A stretch of DNA of 64,000 nt from Nocardioides yefusunii (GTDB lineage Bacteria; Actinomycetota; Actinomycetes; Propionibacteriales; Nocardioidaceae), in NCBI RefSeq assembly GCF_004014875.1, contig NZ_CP034929.1, positions 1,984,001 to 2,048,000 on the forward strand, read 5' to 3'. Positions 61,653-64,000 of the stretch are shown one piece after another. A model generated the notes under the pieces. That model did not search any database. It was not told the DNA's origin and saw only the letters and a program-made list of their open reading frames with translations. Made by a program: the position numbers and the translations under genes. Within the stretch, counting starts at the first letter, position 1, and every line of letters starts with the position of its first letter.

Positions 61653-63736
61653 TGTACGACGTCACCGCACTCATCGAGAAGGCGAACGGGTACGCCTCGG
61701 ACGCCGAGGTCGTCACCGAGGCCAAGCTCCGCAAGGTCGCCCTGCCCGGCGGCGCCGGCACCCTGGGTCTGATCACCCTGGACAACGGCCACGACCACAC
61801 CCGCCCCAACACGTTCGGGTTCAAGGGGCTCATCTCCCTCAACACCGCGATCGACGAGGCCCTGGCCGACGACGAGATCATCGCGATCGGCGTCACCGGC
61901 AAGCCGTTCATCCTCGCCGCCGGTGCCGACCTCACGTCGGTGGCCGCCTCCGGCCCGGCCGGGGTACGCACCATCGCCGAACTCGGTCACGCCGTCTTCT
62001 CCAAGCTGCACGGCACCAAGCCGTCGTTCGGCTTCATCAACGGTCTCGCCCTGGGCGGTGGCCTCGAGGTCGGTCTGCACTGCGACTACCGCACCGTGCA
62101 GGACTCCGCACCCGCTCTCGGCCTGCCCGAGGCGATGCTCGGACTCGTCCCCGGGTGGGGCGGGGCTTGGCTGGTGCCCAACCTGGTCGGCGCCGACAAG
62201 GCCGTCACCGTCGCACTGGAGAACCCGCTCAACAACGGTCGCACCGTGGGCGGGCAGAAGGCCTTCGAACTCGGTCTGGCCGACGCCGTCTTCGGTGGCG
62301 TCAACTACCTGGAGTCCTCGCTGAAGTGGGCCGCTGACGTGCTGACCGGCAAGGTCGTCGTCGAGCGTCCCGAGATCGACCGCGGACAGGCCTGGGACGC
62401 CGCGATCGCCCGCGCCGAGGGCGTCGTGCTCTCCCGCACCGGTGGTGCCTCGCCGGCCGCGAAGAAGATCGTCGAGCTGCTCAAGGGCGCGCGCACCGCG
62501 ACCCGTGAGGAGGGCTTCGCCGCCGAGGACGCCGCACTCGAGGAGATGTCGAAGACGCCGGAGCTGCTCGCCAGCCTCTACTCCTTCGACCTCGTCCAGA
62601 AGCGTGCCAAGCGTCCCGCTGGCGCCCCGGACAAGTCGCTGGCCCGCAAGGTCACCAAGGTCGGCATCATCGGTGCCGGTCTGATGGCCTCGCAGATGGC
62701 ACTGCTCTTCGCCCGTCGTCTGCAGGTGCCCGTCGTCCTGACCGACCTCGACGAGGAGCGCGCCCAGAAGGGTGTCGCCTACGTCCACGGCGAGATCGAC
62801 AAGCTCCTCGCCAAGGGCCGGATCAACTCCGACAAGGCCAACCGTCTCCGTGCGCTGGTCACCGGATCGGCCGACAAGGCCACCGCGTTCGCCGGTGCCG
62901 ACTTCGTGATCGAGGCCGTCTTCGAGGAGATGGGCGTCAAGAAAGCCGTCTTCGCCGACGCCGAGAAGGTCGTCTCCCCTGAGTGCGTGCTCGCCACCAA
63001 CACCTCCTCGCTCTCCATCACCGAGATGGCGTCCGAGCTGGAGCACCCCGAGCGCGTCGTGGGCTTCCACTTCTTCAACCCGGTGGCCGTGATGCCGCTG
63101 CTGGAGATCGTCAAGGGCGACGCCACCGACGACGCCACCCTCGCCACCGCGTTCGCGACCGGCAAGGGCCTGAAGAAGACCTCCATCCTGGTCAAGGACT
63201 CGCCGTCCTTCATCGTGAACCGACTCCTGGGTCGCTTCCTCGGTGAGGTGGCGAAGGGCGTCGACGCCGGTACCCCGATCGAGACCGCGGACGCTGCGTT
63301 CGCCGGAGTCGCCCCGATGCCGCCGTTCATGCTGCTCGGTCTGGTGGGCCCGGCGATCGCGCTCCACAACAACGAGACCCTGGTGAAGGCGTTCCCTGAG
63401 CGCTTCTACGTCTCCCCGCTGCTGGAGAAGGTCGTCGAGCAGAAGATCTCCTCGTTCTACCTGCCCGACCTCACCATCGACCCGAAGGTGAAGGAGCTCC
63501 AGGTCGCTCCGGCCGAGCCCGTCGTGCTGAGCAAGGATGAGCTGCGCGAGAAGGCTCTCTCCGGCTTGGCCGAAGAGGTGAAGCTGATGCTCGACGAGGG
63601 TGTCGCCCAGGCTCCCGAGGACATCGACCTCGCGATGATCACCGGCGCCGGGTTCTCGTTCTGGAACGGTGGCCTCACGATGCTGCTCGACGCCTCGGGC
63701 ATCTCCGAGAAGGTCAACGGCAAACGGTTCCACTGA
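61652..63736 (+). CDS. fadB: Trifunctional-type fatty-acid oxidation protein FadB
   Basis: Hydrates enoyl-CoA and oxidises the 3-hydroxyacyl-CoA for FadA. The 694-residue product has an N-terminal crotonase domain (about 15-300; INGLALGGGLEVGLHCDYRT, LPEAMLGLVPGWGGAWLVP) and a 3-hydroxyacyl-CoA dehydrogenase domain (about 335-690) with the NAD loop VGIIGAGLMASQMALLFARR, TNTSSLSITEMA, VVGFHFFNPVAVMPLLEIV and SPSFIVNRLLGRFL. It is translationally coupled to fadA and followed by a terminator. Confidence 0.95.
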   Translation: MYDVTALIEKANGYASDAEVVTEAKLRKVALPGGAGTLGLITLDNGHDHTRPNTFGFKGLISLNTAIDEALADDEIIAIGVTGKPFILAAGADLTSVAASGPAGVRTIAELGHAVFSKLHGTKPSFGFINGLALGGGLEVGLHCDYRTVQDSAPALGLPEAMLGLVPGWGGAWLVPNLVGADKAVTVALENPLNNGRTVGGQKAFELGLADAVFGGVNYLESSLKWAADVLTGKVVVERPEIDRGQAWDAAIARAEGVVLSRTGGASPAAKKIVELLKGARTATREEGFAAEDAALEEMSKTPELLASLYSFDLVQKRAKRPAGAPDKSLARKVTKVGIIGAGLMASQMALLFARRLQVPVVLTDLDEERAQKGVAYVHGEIDKLLAKGRINSDKANRLRALVTGSADKATAFAGADFVIEAVFEEMGVKKAVFADAEKVVSPECVLATNTSSLSITEMASELEHPERVVGFHFFNPVAVMPLLEIVKGDATDDATLATAFATGKGLKKTSILVKDSPSFIVNRLLGRFLGEVAKGVDAGTPIETADAAFAGVAPMPPFMLLGLVGPAIALHNNETLVKAFPERFYVSPLLEKVVEQKISSFYLPDLTIDPKVKELQVAPAEPVVLSKDELREKALSGLAEEVKLMLDEGVAQAPEDIDLAMITGAGFSFWNGGLTMLLDASGISEKVNGKRFH

Positions 63737-63774
63737 TCCACCTGCCTGCGGGGCGTCTCCCCCGCACACGCTGA

Positions 63775-63813
63775 CGCCGAGGGCGTCCGGTCAGCGACCG
63801 GGCGCCCTCGGCG
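63775..63813 (+). terminator. Terminator after fadB
   Basis: A perfect 11-bp outer stem (63775-63785 with 63803-63813) and a nested CCGGT/ACCGG stem lie 38 bp beyond the fadB stop. Confidence 0.75.
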
Positions 63814-63845
63814 CGTTCAGCCCCGGTGGTGCGCTCTGCTTGCAC

Positions 63846-63905
63846 CGCAATTGTCGGATTGATGCCACGCCGACGGCGTGTCACCGCATCAATCCGACAA
63901 TTGCG
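63846..63905. repeat. Perfect 20-bp inverted repeat between convergent genes
   Basis: 63846-63865 is the exact reverse complement of 63886-63905. The 20-base loop contains a smaller CACGC/GCGTG hairpin. It lies 3 bp beyond the stop of the minus-strand permease fragment, so it may be that gene's terminator. It is AT-richer than its surroundings. Confidence 0.85.
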
Positions 63906-63908
63906 CGT

Positions 63909-64000
63909 TCACTCCTGACGAGCGGCGGCCGCCTGCTGGGCCAGACCGACCCGGGAGTGCTTGCGTCCGTAGCCGAAGTAGACCGCGACGCCCAGGATCA
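63909..64000 (-). CDS. C-terminal end of a probable amino-acid permease (partial)
   Basis: The last 30 codons read ILGVAVYFGYGRKHSRVGLA then QQAAAARQE and a TGA at 63911-63909. A final membrane segment ending in YFGYGRKHSRVG resembles the C-terminus of APC-family amino-acid permeases of actinobacteria. The 5' part is beyond the right edge, so the call rests on a short fragment. Confidence 0.5.
   Translation of the reverse strand, partial: ILGVAVYFGYGRKHSRVGLAQQAAAARQE

Noticed and set aside
63846..63905. Insertion sequence or MITE ends
   Set aside because: The arms are only 20 bases apart, with no transposase. I could not identify a target-site duplication.

Overview
The window is chromosomal DNA from a high-GC Gram-positive bacterium (Actinomycetota). 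Markers for this are mIHF, an actinobacterial PriA without a Walker A motif, GTG-rich starts, PyrR sites placed at Shine-Dalgarno sequences, an rRNA leader of the streptomycete/mycobacterial kind, and a fadA2 / fabG4-htdX divergon like that of Mycobacterium. Overall content looks most like Nocardioides or a relative, but that genus-level guess is inference. Nearly all genes are housekeeping, and no transposase, prophage, CRISPR array or tRNA gene was seen.

Layout. 1-410: promoters and leader of an rRNA operon transcribed leftward, with the 16S gene just outside the window. 515-10040 (minus): arginine operon argC-[ACT protein]-argJ-argB-argD-argF-argR-argG-argH, with an ARG-box-like operator overlapping the argC start. 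10095-13810: pheS-pheT. 14013-18531: a two-component system whose kinase is fused to a DUF4153/4173-type membrane domain, and a second PAS histidine kinase. 18561-21980: HD protein, DUF4031 protein, SpoU methyltransferase, and infC-rpmI-rplT with a structured leader and an ATC start. 21982-24854: SseB-like protein, a membrane protein, a PLP deaminase/aldolase-like protein and a P-loop kinase. 24904-29270: PH-domain protein, hisG-hisE, and ribE-ribBA-ribH under an FMN riboswitch. 29346-39481: rpe, LigD-type polymerase, rsmB, fmt, def, priA, metK, coaBC and rpoZ. 39594-52890: gmk, mihF and the pyrimidine genes (pyrR-pyrB-pyrC and carA-carB-pyrD-pyrF), split by an ABC-F ribosome-protection gene and a Tdi1-like immunity gene. 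53062-63736: fatty-acid and CoA metabolism (fadA2-like, fabG4-like, htdX-like, tesB, fadA-fadB), an M23 peptidase and a PAC2 protein. 63909-64000: 3' end of a probable amino-acid permease.

How the parts work together. ArgJ with ArgB, ArgC and ArgD makes ornithine; ArgF, ArgG and ArgH finish arginine; ArgR, encoded inside the operon, probably represses it through the operator at argC. CarAB supplies carbamoyl phosphate to both ArgF and PyrB. Both pyr transcripts carry an almost identical PyrR element next to the Shine-Dalgarno of their first gene, so one regulator can control them jointly. RibE, RibBA and RibH make riboflavin under FMN feedback. Many genes overlap by ATGA or GTGA, implying translational coupling.

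Most interesting items: mutually exclusive RNA hairpins upstream of infC and its ATC start; an intrinsic terminator encoded inside the SpoU methyltransferase gene downstream of rplT; the paired PyrR elements; an ABC-F gene with a possible leaderless upstream ORF; an ACT protein with CASTOR-type features inside the arginine operon; an ornithine carbamoyltransferase with an atypical carbamoyl-phosphate motif; and the histidine kinase fused to a large membrane domain.
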